Positions 8,116 through 16,682 of a stretch of DNA of 64,000 nucleotides are shown piece by piece. Source of the DNA: Pseudomonas sp. P7548 (GTDB taxonomy: Bacteria; Pseudomonadota; Gammaproteobacteria; Pseudomonadales; Pseudomonadaceae); assembly GCF_013386585.1 (NCBI RefSeq), contig NZ_JACARO010000065.1:1-64000 (forward strand). The letters are read 5' to 3'. Position numbers and translations under genes: made by a program. Below the pieces are notes generated by a model. That model was not told the origin of the DNA. It searched no databases and saw nothing but the letters and a program-made list of their open reading frames with translations. Position 1 is the stretch's first letter. Each line of letters opens with the position of its first letter.

Positions 8116-9606
8116 CTACTTTTTGAGGCGCAGTTCCCCGGCAAACAGCCCGCGTTCACGGGCCCAGACGATCGCCGCGCTGCGGCTGTGCACCCCCAGT
8201 TTCGAGTACACCGTGGCCACATGGTTGCGCACGGTATTGGGCGCCAGTTTCAGCCGTGAAGCGATCTCCTTATCGGCCAGGCCTTCGCAGATCAGGCCCA
8301 GCACATCGCGCTCGCGGGCGGTGAGGTCGGTGAAGGCCACGTTCGGCAGGTTGGGGCTGTTGACGCTCTTGGCGTTGGCCAGCTTCTCGATCAGGGTCTG
8401 GCTGAACCAGGACGCGTCCTGCATCACTTCCTCGATGGCGGCCACCAGTTCCAGTTCCGAGCGCTTGCGCTCGGTGATGTTCATCAGCACCAGCAAATAG
8501 CAAGGCACGTCCTGGATGATCACGGTGTCGGCGGAGACCACACAGTCGATCACCTCGTTGCCTTTCTTGCGCACCTTGAGGTCCTGACCTTCGAGGTTGC
8601 CGGCCTTTTCCAGGGTGGCGAACAACTGGTTGCCGGCCTGGGGGCTGTCGATGAAGTCGATGTCTTCGATGGATTTGCCGATCAATTCCTCGCTGGTGTA
8701 GCCGGTAATGCTCATGAACGCTTCGTTGATATCCACCACCTGCCGGTTGGCGGCGCCGCACACCAGCGTGGGCACCGGTGTCAGGCGGAACGACTTGGCA
8801 AAGCGCTCCTCGCTCTGGCGCAGGGCAATTTCCGCCTTGCGCCGGGGTTCCAGGTCCATGAACGAAAACAGCATGCAGTCCTCTTCGTTCATGTCCAGCG
8901 GCTGGCCGGCGACGATCACCAGCTTGCTACCGCCTTCGGGCAACCGCAGCTCGGCCTGCATTTGCGGGATAGTTGCGCCTTCCCCCAGGCGCTGAATGGC
9001 CAGGTCCTTGCGTTCGGCCTGTTCCAGCACGTCCAGTTCATACACGGATTTGCCGATGACCTGGTCGCGGTTGTAGCCAGTCATCTCCAGGAAGCCCTGG
9101 TTGACCTTGATGTAGCGCAGGTCGCTGAGGCGGCAAATCACCGCGGGGGCTGGGTTGGCGTTGAAGGTCTTTTCGAAACGCTGCTCGGCGCTGGCCCATT
9201 CGGTGGCATCGCTGAGGATCAGCACCAGCAATTCCGGCTCGCCATGGGAGTCGGTGATCACCAGGCTGCGCAGGCGGTGCACCCAGGTCCGTTCTTCGTC
9301 GCGGGTGGGGGTGACTTCCACCACCACGTCGGTGAACTCCTCGCCGGTGGCCGCGCGCGCCAGGGGGTAATTTTCCAGCAACACCGGGTGGTTGTTGCGA
9401 TAGCGCAGGGCAAAGCGTTCGGCGTATTCCTGGGTATTGGCGCCCAGGGCCATTACGGCTTCGACACCGTGCATGGCCAGGGCGGCCTCATTGGCCCAGA
9501 GGATGGTCTGGTCGACTTCGGCAAGGATAATCCCGTCGGACAGCCCGGAGATGATTTGCTGCAGTTGGCGGCGGTTGGTTTCTTTGGCAAGAACGGCCTG
9601 GGTCAT
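8116..9606 (-). CDS. PAS-domain LuxR-type transcriptional regulator
   Basis: The 496-residue cytosolic protein carries three PAS-like domains (about residues 15-125, 145-265 and 270-390; GYNRDQVIGKSVYELD and GYTSEELIGKSIEDID are PAS helices) and a C-terminal LuxR/GerE HTH (LTARERDVLGLICEGLADKE through TVRNHVATVYSKLGVHSRSA, about 425-490). It has no receiver, kinase or membrane segment, so it probably senses a small ligand or redox state directly through a PAS pocket. ATG 9606 has GGAGA seven bases upstream; longer frames run into the divergent promoter. A dyad in its own promoter is repeated before the DUF1652 gene, suggesting autoregulation and control of the neighbours. Confidence 0.88.
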   Translation of the reverse strand: MTQAVLAKETNRRQLQQIISGLSDGIILAEVDQTILWANEAALAMHGVEAVMALGANTQEYAERFALRYRNNHPVLLENYPLARAATGEEFTDVVVEVTPTRDEERTWVHRLRSLVITDSHGEPELLVLILSDATEWASAEQRFEKTFNANPAPAVICRLSDLRYIKVNQGFLEMTGYNRDQVIGKSVYELDVLEQAERKDLAIQRLGEGATIPQMQAELRLPEGGSKLVIVAGQPLDMNEEDCMLFSFMDLEPRRKAEIALRQSEERFAKSFRLTPVPTLVCGAANRQVVDINEAFMSITGYTSEELIGKSIEDIDFIDSPQAGNQLFATLEKAGNLEGQDLKVRKKGNEVIDCVVSADTVIIQDVPCYLLVLMNITERKRSELELVAAIEEVMQDASWFSQTLIEKLANAKSVNSPNLPNVAFTDLTARERDVLGLICEGLADKEIASRLKLAPNTVRNHVATVYSKLGVHSRSAAIVWARERGLFAGELRLKK

Positions 9607-9687
9607 AGGTTCTCCGGGGTTTGAGGCGCATGGAAGGTACGACACCCGGGCTTCAGGATAGTGCAGAGCAATTGCCCGCGGCGGGGT

Positions 9688-9717
9688 GCGAATGCACCAG
9701 GCGGCCTGGTGCATTTG
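9688..9717. promoter_or_regulatory. Dyad B (GCACCA-N7-TGGTGC), candidate LuxR-type operator
   Basis: GCACCA-GGCGGCC-TGGTGC is flanked by GCGAAT and ATTTG, as in dyad A at 8072. It lies between the divergent PAS-LuxR gene (start 9606) and the membrane-protein gene (start 9783, 65 bp away, the same distance as from dyad A to its gene). Confidence 0.55.
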
Positions 9718-9782
9718 AGCGGGGACGAAGGGGGCGGGCGCTGGCCAGACTGAAACGGTCAAAAACTGTCAAAGGATCGATC

Positions 9783-10751
9783 ATGACCACTGTCTATGAA
9801 ACTAATCGCTCGCTGTTTCGCGTGTCCTGGAGTTCGGTATTGGCCGGGAGTGCCATTGCCCTGGTGACCTACCTGGTGCTCAGTGTGCTGGGCACTGCCA
9901 TCGGCGCGAGTGCCTTGGACCCGCTGGAAACGGGTAACCCGTTGCGCGGGTTTGGCACGGGAGCCGGGATCTGGCTGTTTGTTTCGACCTTGCTGGCGAT
10001 TGCTGCCGGCGCGTTTGTCGCCGGGCGCACCGCACCTGATCGTGGCGGCTTGCACGGCGTGCTGACCTGGACCCTCACCACCTTGCTCACCACTTGGTTG
10101 CTGGCAGGGCTGGCGGCCAGCGTAGTCGGCACGGCCGGCAATGTAGTCGGCAAAGGTTTGTCGGTGGCGGGTAGCGGCATCGCGGCTGCAGCGCCGGGCA
10201 TCGGCGACAGCGTCAAGCAGCAGCTCAATGAGCAGGGCATCCAGCTGGACTGGAACAGCCTGCAAGGCCAACTCGACACCTTGCTCAAGCAAAGCGGCAA
10301 GCCTGAGCTGGACCCGGCCAAGGTCGAGCAGAAAACCGACCAGGCTGCCGCTGACGGCAAGCAAGTCGCCACCGAGGCTGCAACCAACCCGGCTCAAGCG
10401 AGCGATCAGTTGAAGCAGTGGTTCGAGCGTGTCAAAGCTTCCGGCGAGCCGGCCTTGAACGCTGCGGATAAAGACGCGCTGATCAACATCGTTGCCGCCC
10501 GCACCGGCAAGAGTAAGGAGGAGGCAACCCAGATCGTCGACAACTATGCCCAGGCGTATCAGCAAGCCATGCAGAAGGTCGATGAGCTGAAGCAACAGGC
10601 CGAACAGAAAGCCCGTGAGGCTGCTGATGTGGCCGCCAAACAGCTCTCCCGCGCGGCCTGGAGCACCCTGGCCATGTTGTTGCTGGGCGCGGCCTTGAGT
10701 TTCTTCGTAGGGCGCACAGCGCTGACAACCCGTCGGGTACCGCTTGCTTAA
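9783..10751 (+). CDS. Uncharacterised membrane protein with coiled-coil middle
   Basis: I do not recognise a named family in this 322-residue protein. Three hydrophobic segments lie in the first 120 residues (about 17-38, 57-76 and 86-110), with a hydrophobic stretch near 120-145 rich in Gly and Ala. A long soluble, Gln/Lys/Ala-rich region follows with coiled-coil character (KVDELKQQAEQKAREAADVA), and a final membrane helix at about 292-310 (AWSTLAMLLLGAALSFFVGR). Such proteins are often linked to envelope stress in pseudomonads, but that is only a guess. It is divergent to the PAS-LuxR gene with a shared dyad. Confidence 0.8.
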   Translation: MTTVYETNRSLFRVSWSSVLAGSAIALVTYLVLSVLGTAIGASALDPLETGNPLRGFGTGAGIWLFVSTLLAIAAGAFVAGRTAPDRGGLHGVLTWTLTTLLTTWLLAGLAASVVGTAGNVVGKGLSVAGSGIAAAAPGIGDSVKQQLNEQGIQLDWNSLQGQLDTLLKQSGKPELDPAKVEQKTDQAAADGKQVATEAATNPAQASDQLKQWFERVKASGEPALNAADKDALINIVAARTGKSKEEATQIVDNYAQAYQQAMQKVDELKQQAEQKAREAADVAAKQLSRAAWSTLAMLLLGAALSFFVGRTALTTRRVPLA

Positions 10752-10836
10752 TAAGGTTTGCAGCAAGGATGCTGCTTTTCACTGGCACCAAACATGCTAG
10801 TGTCAGGGTTCACACCCCCACCGGCAGTCCCTGGCG

Positions 10837-11640
10837 ATGCGTGATATCTACAGCGTCTTCAATTCCAATGGTGCCTATGAAACCGCGGCCCATGCCCATG
10901 ACGAGTTCATGTTGATGGTGCCCGAGCACGGCTTGCTGCGCTTCAAGGACGAAGACAGCGGGCGCAGCACGTCGGTGGTCGACCGCCAGTTCGTGCTGGT
11001 GCCGCCGCAGTGCAGCCATTCCTCCTCGTCACTCACCGCCAGCCAGGGCCACCTGGCGTTCTACGTCGACCCCGACTACATGCACTACGCGCTGCGCGAC
11101 CTGTCCGGGGACGCCAATCGCCTGTTGCGCGTGCCCACCCTGGGCATCTGGCAAACCTCCGCGCCGCTGCACCATTTGCTGCTGGCGAAAAAAGCCTTCA
11201 GCCAGCCCGACCCGTATGTGGACCGAAGCCGCCAACTGGCCCAGGCCGACCACTTGCTGCTGCTCGAATGCCTGGCGATTTCCCTCAGCCAACCGAGCCT
11301 GCAACGCTCCTCCACCGAGCGTCACGGCGCCATGCTGGTGCGCGATGTGAAGGCCTATGTGGAGGGCAACCTTGAACATGCGCCGGGGCTGGATGACATC
11401 GCGGCGGTGTTCCATATGTCGCGCCGGCACCTGACCCGCTTGTTTGCCCAGCACACGGGCGAAACGGTATTGGCCTATGTCCAGCGCCTGCGCCTGGAAC
11501 GTGCGCAAACCCTGCTGCGACACACGCGCATGTCGGTGCTGGAGGTGGCCAACAGCGTCGGCTATGAATCGCCTTCGCACCTGGCCCATGTGTTTCGCCG
11601 GGTGGTGGGCGTTTCCCCGGATGAATGGCGCCGCGCCTGA
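10837..11640 (+). CDS. AraC-family transcriptional regulator
   Basis: The 267-residue protein has an N-terminal cupin-type sensing region (AAHAHDEFMLMVPEHGLLRF, residues about 17-36) and a C-terminal AraC double HTH (PGLDDIAAVFHMSRRHLTRL and MSVLEVANSVGYESPSHLAH, about 175-265). It is 260 bp upstream of the ABC transporter/PhzF/RidA operon on the same strand, separated by a REPIN, so control of that operon is plausible but not shown. No obvious operator was found in the gap. Confidence 0.9.
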   Translation: MRDIYSVFNSNGAYETAAHAHDEFMLMVPEHGLLRFKDEDSGRSTSVVDRQFVLVPPQCSHSSSSLTASQGHLAFYVDPDYMHYALRDLSGDANRLLRVPTLGIWQTSAPLHHLLLAKKAFSQPDPYVDRSRQLAQADHLLLLECLAISLSQPSLQRSSTERHGAMLVRDVKAYVEGNLEHAPGLDDIAAVFHMSRRHLTRLFAQHTGETVLAYVQRLRLERAQTLLRHTRMSVLEVANSVGYESPSHLAHVFRRVVGVSPDEWRRA

Positions 11641-11675
11641 CCCCTCCTCAATAATCGCCTTAACACCACTGGACC

Positions 11676-11749
11676 CTGTGGGAGCTGGCTTGCCTGCGAT
11701 AGCGGTATGTCATTCACCACCGCTATCGCAGGCAAGCCAGCTCCCACAG
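11676..11749. repeat. REPIN with perfect 31-bp arms
   Basis: The arm at 11676-11706 (starting CTGTGGGAGCTGGCTTGCC) is matched base for base in inverse orientation at 11719-11749 around a 12-base centre. It sits between the AraC gene and the ABC operon; a perfect pair of this length suggests recent mobility or gene conversion. Confidence 0.9.
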
Positions 11750-11872
11750 TTGATTCGGTTCATGCCGTTGGATTTCCAGCAATCGATGGCCCAATCCCGC
11801 GCGTGATCCGGCCCGATCCCGTGCGCCACAAATCTGTCATCCGTTCATCCTCTGTTCACCAACAACGAACAA

Positions 11873-11888
11873 GTCCGGCGTACCGGAC
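11873..11888 (+). promoter_or_regulatory. Small hairpin before the ABC operon start
   Basis: GTCCGG-CGTA-CCGGAC lies directly upstream of the GAGGAGGGG ribosome site of the GTG start at 11900. It could be an operator or an mRNA hairpin limiting ribosome access. Confidence 0.3.
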
Positions 11889-11899
11889 GAGGAGGGGCG

Positions 11900-12718
11900 G
11901 TGAGCGCAACACCCTTTATTCAATTCTCAGGCGTGCAAAAAAGCTTCAAGGTCGAGGGCCGCCATTTTGTGGCCGTACGCAATGTGTCGCTGCAGGTGCA
12001 GCGCGGTGAAATCATCACCCTGGTCGGCCCGTCGGGCTGTGGCAAATCCACCTTGCTTAACATGACGGCCGGGCTGTTCGGGCCCACCGAAGGCCAGGTG
12101 CATTACGACGGCGCCGAGGTCAAAGGCGTGAACACGCGGGTGGGCTACATGACCCAGGCCGACCACCTGCTGCCTTGGCGCACCGTGGCCGGCAATATCG
12201 CGGTGCCGTTGCAGATTCGTCGCATGCCCAAGGCGCAGATCGACGCGCGGGTCGAAGAGCTGATGGCCTTGGTGGGCCTCACCGGCTTTGGCGAAAGCTA
12301 CCCCAACCAGCTTTCCGGTGGCATGCGCAAACGCGCGGCCATGGCGCGCTTGATGGCCAGTGACCCGGAAACCCTGCTGATGGACGAACCCTTCGGCGCC
12401 CTCGATGCGCAGATGCGCCTGACCCTGCAAACCGAACTGTTGCGTCTGTGCCGCAAGCTGAACAAGACCGTGCTGTTCGTGACCCACGACGTCGACGAAG
12501 CGATCGCCCTGGCCGACCGCTGCGTGGTGTTCGCCGGGCGCCCGGGCACCATCGACCATGTGCTCGACATCCCCCTGACGGGCGAGCGCAACCTCGTGCA
12601 ACTGCGCTCCGATCCGCGCTATGTGGCGCTCTGCGCCGAACTGTGGAAACGCCTCGCGCCAGACGTCGCCGGCGCGGCCGATCCCGCTTCATTGGCTCAC
12701 TCACTGGAGGTCGTATGA
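11900..12718 (+). CDS. ABC transporter ATPase, nitrate/sulfonate/taurine type
   Basis: The 272-residue ATPase has Walker A (GPSGCGKST), Q-loop, signature (LSGGMRKRAAMARLM, with RKR as in SsuB/TauB/ThiZ-like proteins), Walker B (TLLMDEPFGALD) and an H-loop (FVTHDVDEAIALADR). It should energise import through the permease encoded next. Translation starts at GTG 11900 behind GGAGG. Its stop overlaps the permease ATG (ATGA), indicating translational coupling. It opens a five-gene operon whose products suggest uptake and processing of a nitrogen-containing small molecule. Confidence 0.92.
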   Translation: MSATPFIQFSGVQKSFKVEGRHFVAVRNVSLQVQRGEIITLVGPSGCGKSTLLNMTAGLFGPTEGQVHYDGAEVKGVNTRVGYMTQADHLLPWRTVAGNIAVPLQIRRMPKAQIDARVEELMALVGLTGFGESYPNQLSGGMRKRAAMARLMASDPETLLMDEPFGALDAQMRLTLQTELLRLCRKLNKTVLFVTHDVDEAIALADRCVVFAGRPGTIDHVLDIPLTGERNLVQLRSDPRYVALCAELWKRLAPDVAGAADPASLAHSLEVV

Positions 12719-13479
12719 TCCAGGTTTATCGCGTGTTGTTCCTGGTGTTCCTGCTGCTGCTGTGGGAGGGCGTGTCGCGCTGGTTCGGCGTGGAGTTCTT
12801 CATCAGCCGCCCCTCGGCGGTGGCGCAGAGCCTGTGGAAAATCCTGTTGAACGGGGTGTTTTTCTACCACGCCGGCATCACCACACTGGAAGCCGTACTG
12901 GGCTTTTTCTTCGGTTCCCTCGCGGGCTTGATCGCAGGCCTGGTGCTGGGCCGGGCGAAGGTGCTGGCGGATATCCTCGACCCGTTTCTCACCGCGTTCT
13001 ACAGCCTGCCCAAGGTGGCGCTGGCGCCGCTGTTCATCCTCTGGTTTGGCATCGGCTTGCCGATGAAAGTGATCCTGACCGCCGCCGTGGTGTTCTTCCT
13101 GGTGTTTCTCAACACCTACAGCGGGGTGCGCAACGTGTCCCGTGAGCAACTGACGATCCTGCGCCTGATGGGCGCCAAGGAGCGCGACCTGCTGACCATG
13201 GTGGTGATCCCGTCGGCGTTCACCTGGGTGTTCACCGGCCTGCGCTTGTCGGTGCCCTACGCACTGATCGGAGCCCTAGTGGGCGAGATCATCGCCGCCA
13301 ACCGTGGCCTGGGTTACTTGCTGTCCGATGCCGCCTCGCAGTTCGACACCGCCGGCGTGTTCGCCGCGCTGGCGGGCATCATCGCCCTGGCCCTGATCCT
13401 CAATACTGCGGTGAAGCTGGCCGAGCGCAAGCTCATGCCCTGGAAAGCCAATGAAGCGGAACGTGAAGTTGCGGTTTAA
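12715..13479 (+). CDS. ABC transporter permease, NitT/TauT family
   Basis: This 254-residue inner-membrane protein has about six transmembrane helices and the binding-protein-dependent permease loop (LRLMGAKERDLLTMVVIPSAFTWVF is the EAA-like region; GEIIAANRGLGYLL follows). It starts at ATG 12715, overlapping the ATPase stop. It pairs with the ATPase and with the periplasmic protein 25 bp downstream; substrate class is inferred from those partners. Confidence 0.92.
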   Translation: MIQVYRVLFLVFLLLLWEGVSRWFGVEFFISRPSAVAQSLWKILLNGVFFYHAGITTLEAVLGFFFGSLAGLIAGLVLGRAKVLADILDPFLTAFYSLPKVALAPLFILWFGIGLPMKVILTAAVVFFLVFLNTYSGVRNVSREQLTILRLMGAKERDLLTMVVIPSAFTWVFTGLRLSVPYALIGALVGEIIAANRGLGYLLSDAASQFDTAGVFAALAGIIALALILNTAVKLAERKLMPWKANEAEREVAV

Positions 13480-13504
13480 CCCCCTTTAGTCGTGGAGCTT
13501 GATC

Positions 13505-14545
13505 ATGCTTAAACGTTTCGTGTTTGCCAGCCTGTTGTGCGCCGCTTTCCTGCCGGCTGCCCAGGCCCAGGACCTCACCAAAGTCACCCTCGCATTCCCC
13601 AGCGAAGGCTTCCTGTATGTGCCGATCTACGTCGCGCAGAAGCAGGGCTACTTCGCTGAAGAAGGCCTGAATGTGGACGTGATCGTGTTTCAAAAAGGCG
13701 GCTCGGCCGCGCTGACCGCCGTGTTGGGCCGCGATGCCGATGCCTACGTCGGCTTGCCTGCGGTGGCGGTGCGCGCCCGCAGCAAGGGCCAGAATGTGCA
13801 GGCCTTCGCCGCCGTGCAGACCCAGTTCGGCAGCACCGTGGTGATCGACGGTGAGTCGGCGCACAAGGCCGGGGTGTCGGCCACCTCGCCGGTGTCGGCC
13901 CGTGCCCAGGCGCTCAAGGGCTTGAAGATCGGCGTGACCGGCCCCGGCAGCACCACCGATATGCTGGTGCGCTACCTGGCCAAGGACGCCGGTTTGAACC
14001 CGGACAAAGACTTCACCATCATGCCCATCGGCGGCGCACCGAACATGCTGGCGGCGTTTTCCCAGGGCAGCATCAACGGCTTTTCGCTGTCGCCACCGAC
14101 CATCACCACTGCCGCGCAGCAAGGCGGCTTTGTGTTGATGGACCTGGCCAAGGGTGAATACAAACCGCTGGACGGTTTCCTGTTCACCGCGATGATTGCC
14201 CGTGAAGACTGGTTGAGCGCCAACAAGCTGACCGCTGAAAAGCTGGTGCGTGCCTTGTGGAAGGCCGAACACCTGATTGCCACCGAGCCGGCCAAGGCCC
14301 GCGAATCGGTGCGCCCGTACTTCGCCCATACCGACGCGGCGATCTTTGATGCCGCCTGGACCGCCTCGTTGCCGTCCTACCCGGCGACGCCGCGCATCGA
14401 AAAAGACGGTGTCGTAAAGAACATCAGTTTCATGAACGCGGTTGAGAACGAGCCTGTGTCACTCGATGCGCAGCAGGTCTACACCAATTCCATCGTCGAC
14501 GCTGTGGCGCCGACAGTTTCCACCCTCAAGGGAGAGGCGAAATGA
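13505..14545 (+). CDS. Periplasmic substrate-binding protein, NMT1/SsuA-like
   Basis: The 346-residue protein has a signal peptide (FVFASLLCAAFLPAAQA, cleavage near residue 20) and an NMT1/THI5-like fold start (VTLAFPSEGFLYVPIYVAQK, then GYFAEEGLNVDVIVFQKGGS). Family members bind thiamine precursors, aliphatic sulfonates or other nitrogenous ligands for NitT/TauT importers. ATG 13505 is preceded by GTGGAGC. Its stop overlaps the ATG of the PhzF-like gene, so the catabolic genes downstream are coupled to uptake. Confidence 0.9.
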   Translation: MLKRFVFASLLCAAFLPAAQAQDLTKVTLAFPSEGFLYVPIYVAQKQGYFAEEGLNVDVIVFQKGGSAALTAVLGRDADAYVGLPAVAVRARSKGQNVQAFAAVQTQFGSTVVIDGESAHKAGVSATSPVSARAQALKGLKIGVTGPGSTTDMLVRYLAKDAGLNPDKDFTIMPIGGAPNMLAAFSQGSINGFSLSPPTITTAAQQGGFVLMDLAKGEYKPLDGFLFTAMIAREDWLSANKLTAEKLVRALWKAEHLIATEPAKARESVRPYFAHTDAAIFDAAWTASLPSYPATPRIEKDGVVKNISFMNAVENEPVSLDAQQVYTNSIVDAVAPTVSTLKGEAK

Positions 14546-15426
14546 CGCCCGAGGTTCACCTGGTCAATGTATTCCCCGCCACCTCTCGTGGCGGCAACCC
14601 GGCCCCCACCGTGGCGGTGGCCGATGGCATGAGCGATGCCGATATGCAGCAGGTCGCCCGCGATTACGGGCATGAGTGCGGCTTTGTGTTTGCCGCGCCG
14701 GCCGGCAGCGATTTTGATTTTGCCCTGCGCTTCTGGGTGCCCAACCATGAGATGGAAATGTGCGGCCATGCCACCGTTGGCGCGGTGTGGTTGCTGGATC
14801 AACTGGGCATGTTGCACAAGGACCGCCTGGCACTCTGGACCCAGAGCGGGCGCGTCGACGCACGGATAACCGACGCGGGAACGCCGCAGATCCAGGTGGA
14901 GATCAGCCAGCCCAAGGGCCAGGTCGAAGCCTTGAATGACCCGCTGGTAGAGGCCGAAATCCTCTCGGTGCTGGGCATTACTTCCAACGAGCTGGCGCCG
15001 TTGCCGATCCAGAATGCTTGCACCAGCCGCGTGAAAACCCTGGTGGCCTTGAAAAGCGTGGCGGTGCTGGATAGCCTCAAGCCGGACTTTCGCCGTATGG
15101 AGCAACTGTGTGAACGCATCGGCTCCACCGGTTTGTACCCGTATGCGCCGTCGGACCTGGAAGGCCGCCAGTTCGACGCACGGCAATTCCCCAAATCCTC
15201 GGGCTACCCGGAAGACGCTGCTACCGGCATCGCCGCCGCAGCCTTGTCCTTCGGCTTGCTGGAAAACGGCCTGGTGACCGCCGATGACCGCCCGGTGCAT
15301 ATCCGCCAAGGGCGGGCGATGGGCCGGCCGTCGCAGATTTCCCTGCGCTTTCGCCGCGATGAGACGGGACAGGTGCAGGGCTGCTGGCTGGGTGGGCATG
15401 TGGAATTCGCCGAGGTGCCGGCATGA
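14542..15426 (+). CDS. PhzF-family isomerase/epimerase
   Basis: The 294-residue product has the two-lobed PhzF fold with the family motifs: HECGFVFAAP (the catalytic Glu of PhzF enzymes lies in this HECGFV block, near residue 48), PNHEMEMCGHATVG (about 73-86) and GYPEDAATGIAAAAL near the C-terminus. PhzF catalyses an isomerisation in phenazine synthesis, but no other phz gene is here, so it more likely isomerises a cyclic or amino-acid-like substrate imported by the ABC system. ATGA overlaps join it to both neighbours. Confidence 0.9.
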   Translation: MTPEVHLVNVFPATSRGGNPAPTVAVADGMSDADMQQVARDYGHECGFVFAAPAGSDFDFALRFWVPNHEMEMCGHATVGAVWLLDQLGMLHKDRLALWTQSGRVDARITDAGTPQIQVEISQPKGQVEALNDPLVEAEILSVLGITSNELAPLPIQNACTSRVKTLVALKSVAVLDSLKPDFRRMEQLCERIGSTGLYPYAPSDLEGRQFDARQFPKSSGYPEDAATGIAAAALSFGLLENGLVTADDRPVHIRQGRAMGRPSQISLRFRRDETGQVQGCWLGGHVEFAEVPA

Positions 15427-15884
15427 GCCTGCGCGAGCGAATCACCGCCTTGGGCTGGGTGCTGCCCGAGACACCCAGCCCCAAGGGCGACTACGTACCG
15501 GTGACGATCCACGCCGGCGTGGCCTATGTCAGCGGCCAGGTTTGCCGAGTGGGTGAGGGCGTGATCAGCGGCCCGGTGACCGACCAGACGCCGCCGCAAA
15601 CCGTGCTGCACGCTGGGCAAACCTGCGCACTGCGCGCCCTGAGCGTGTTGGACCAGGCTGTGGGCCTGGAGAACATCGAGCGCATTTTATTCGTGCGTGG
15701 CTTTGTGTACGGCGGGGAAGGTTTCCAGAACTTCTCCAAAGTCGTCGACGGTGCTTCGCAGGTGTTGATCGACGTGTTTGGCGAGTGCGGCCGGCACGCA
15801 CGCTCGGCAGTGGGCGTGGCGGGCCTGCCCAGTGGCGGCCTGCTGGAGCTGGAGGTTGTCGCTGCTGTGAAACCCAACGCATAA
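15423..15884 (+). CDS. RidA/YjgF-family protein
   Basis: The 153-residue protein has the RidA core (HAGVAYVSGQVCRV; ENIERILFVRGFVYGGEGF; GRHARSAVGVAGLPSGGLLELEVVAAV), including the conserved Arg and Gly-Leu-Pro region. RidA proteins hydrolyse reactive enamine/imine intermediates. Its start overlaps the PhzF stop (ATGA). A RidA homologue in an uptake operon suggests that the substrate yields an imine or enamine. Confidence 0.9.
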   Translation: MSLRERITALGWVLPETPSPKGDYVPVTIHAGVAYVSGQVCRVGEGVISGPVTDQTPPQTVLHAGQTCALRALSVLDQAVGLENIERILFVRGFVYGGEGFQNFSKVVDGASQVLIDVFGECGRHARSAVGVAGLPSGGLLELEVVAAVKPNA

Positions 15885-15885
15885 C

Positions 15886-15974
15886 TGTAGGAGCCGGCTT
15901 GCCGGCGATAGCGATCAAACAGGCACCGATGTGCTGACTGAAACATCGCCATCGTCGGCAAGCCGGCTCCTACC
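15886..15974. repeat. REPIN
   Basis: TGTAGGAGCCGGCTTGCCGG at 15886 faces CGTCGGCAAGCCGGCTCCTA ending near 15972. It follows the RidA stop codon by one base and probably marks the operon's 3' end. Confidence 0.85.
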
Positions 15975-16025
15975 GGTCCTGTGGCAGAATACGGGCCTTT
16001 TACGCGTATCTCGCAAAGGTGCCCC

Positions 16026-16646
16026 TTGAGCGCAGGCAAAGCCGTCGGACTTTTACTACTCACCTCAATGCTGGCAGCGTGCGGCACCTCGCCGCCACGT
16101 ACACCCAATGACCTCTGCGGTATCTTCCGCGAAAAGGACGACTGGTACGACGCCGCCAAAGTCACGCAAAAGCGCTGGGGCGTGCCGATCCAGGTACCGT
16201 TCGCGATCATGTATCAGGAGTCAGGCTTCCGTCAGGACGCCAAGACCCCGCGCAAATACCTGCTGTGGATCATCCCCTGGGGTCGCGTCTCCACCGCGTC
16301 CGGCTACGCCCAGGCCAAGGATGAAGTGTGGAACGACTACCGCAAGAGCACCGGCCGCACCGGCGCCAGCCGCCAGGACTTCGACGATGCCATCGACTTC
16401 GTCGGCTGGTACATGGACAAGACCTACACCATCAACGGCGTCTACAAGTACGACGCCTACGGCCAATACCTGAACTACCACGAAGGCTGGGGCGGCTACC
16501 GCCAGCGCACCTACGCCAGCAAAGCCTGGTTGCCGCCGGTGGCAAGCAAGGTGCAGGCGCGCTCGCAGATGTACGCGGCGCAGTACGCAGGGTGCAAGGA
16601 TGATTTGGGGCGGGGGTTCTGGAGTCGGTTTTGGCGGTGGTTCTGA
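16026..16646 (+). CDS. Lipoprotein with transglycosylase-like catalytic region
   Basis: I read the start as TTG 16026, behind AAAGGTG, because it yields a normal lipoprotein signal (AGKAVGLLLLTSMLAACGTS, lipobox LAAC, acylated Cys near residue 19). The 206-residue protein then shows FAIMYQESGFRQDAKTP, which resembles the catalytic Glu region of SLT lysozyme-like folds, followed by aromatic-rich YLNYHEGWGGYRQRTY. It probably acts on peptidoglycan at the inner face of the outer membrane. It is bounded by a REPIN and a convergent hydrolase gene. Confidence 0.8.
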   Translation: MSAGKAVGLLLLTSMLAACGTSPPRTPNDLCGIFREKDDWYDAAKVTQKRWGVPIQVPFAIMYQESGFRQDAKTPRKYLLWIIPWGRVSTASGYAQAKDEVWNDYRKSTGRTGASRQDFDDAIDFVGWYMDKTYTINGVYKYDAYGQYLNYHEGWGGYRQRTYASKAWLPPVASKVQARSQMYAAQYAGCKDDLGRGFWSRFWRWF

Positions 16647-16682
16647 GGTGCTGAAACTGCCCCTGTGGCTTGCTGCTTTTGC

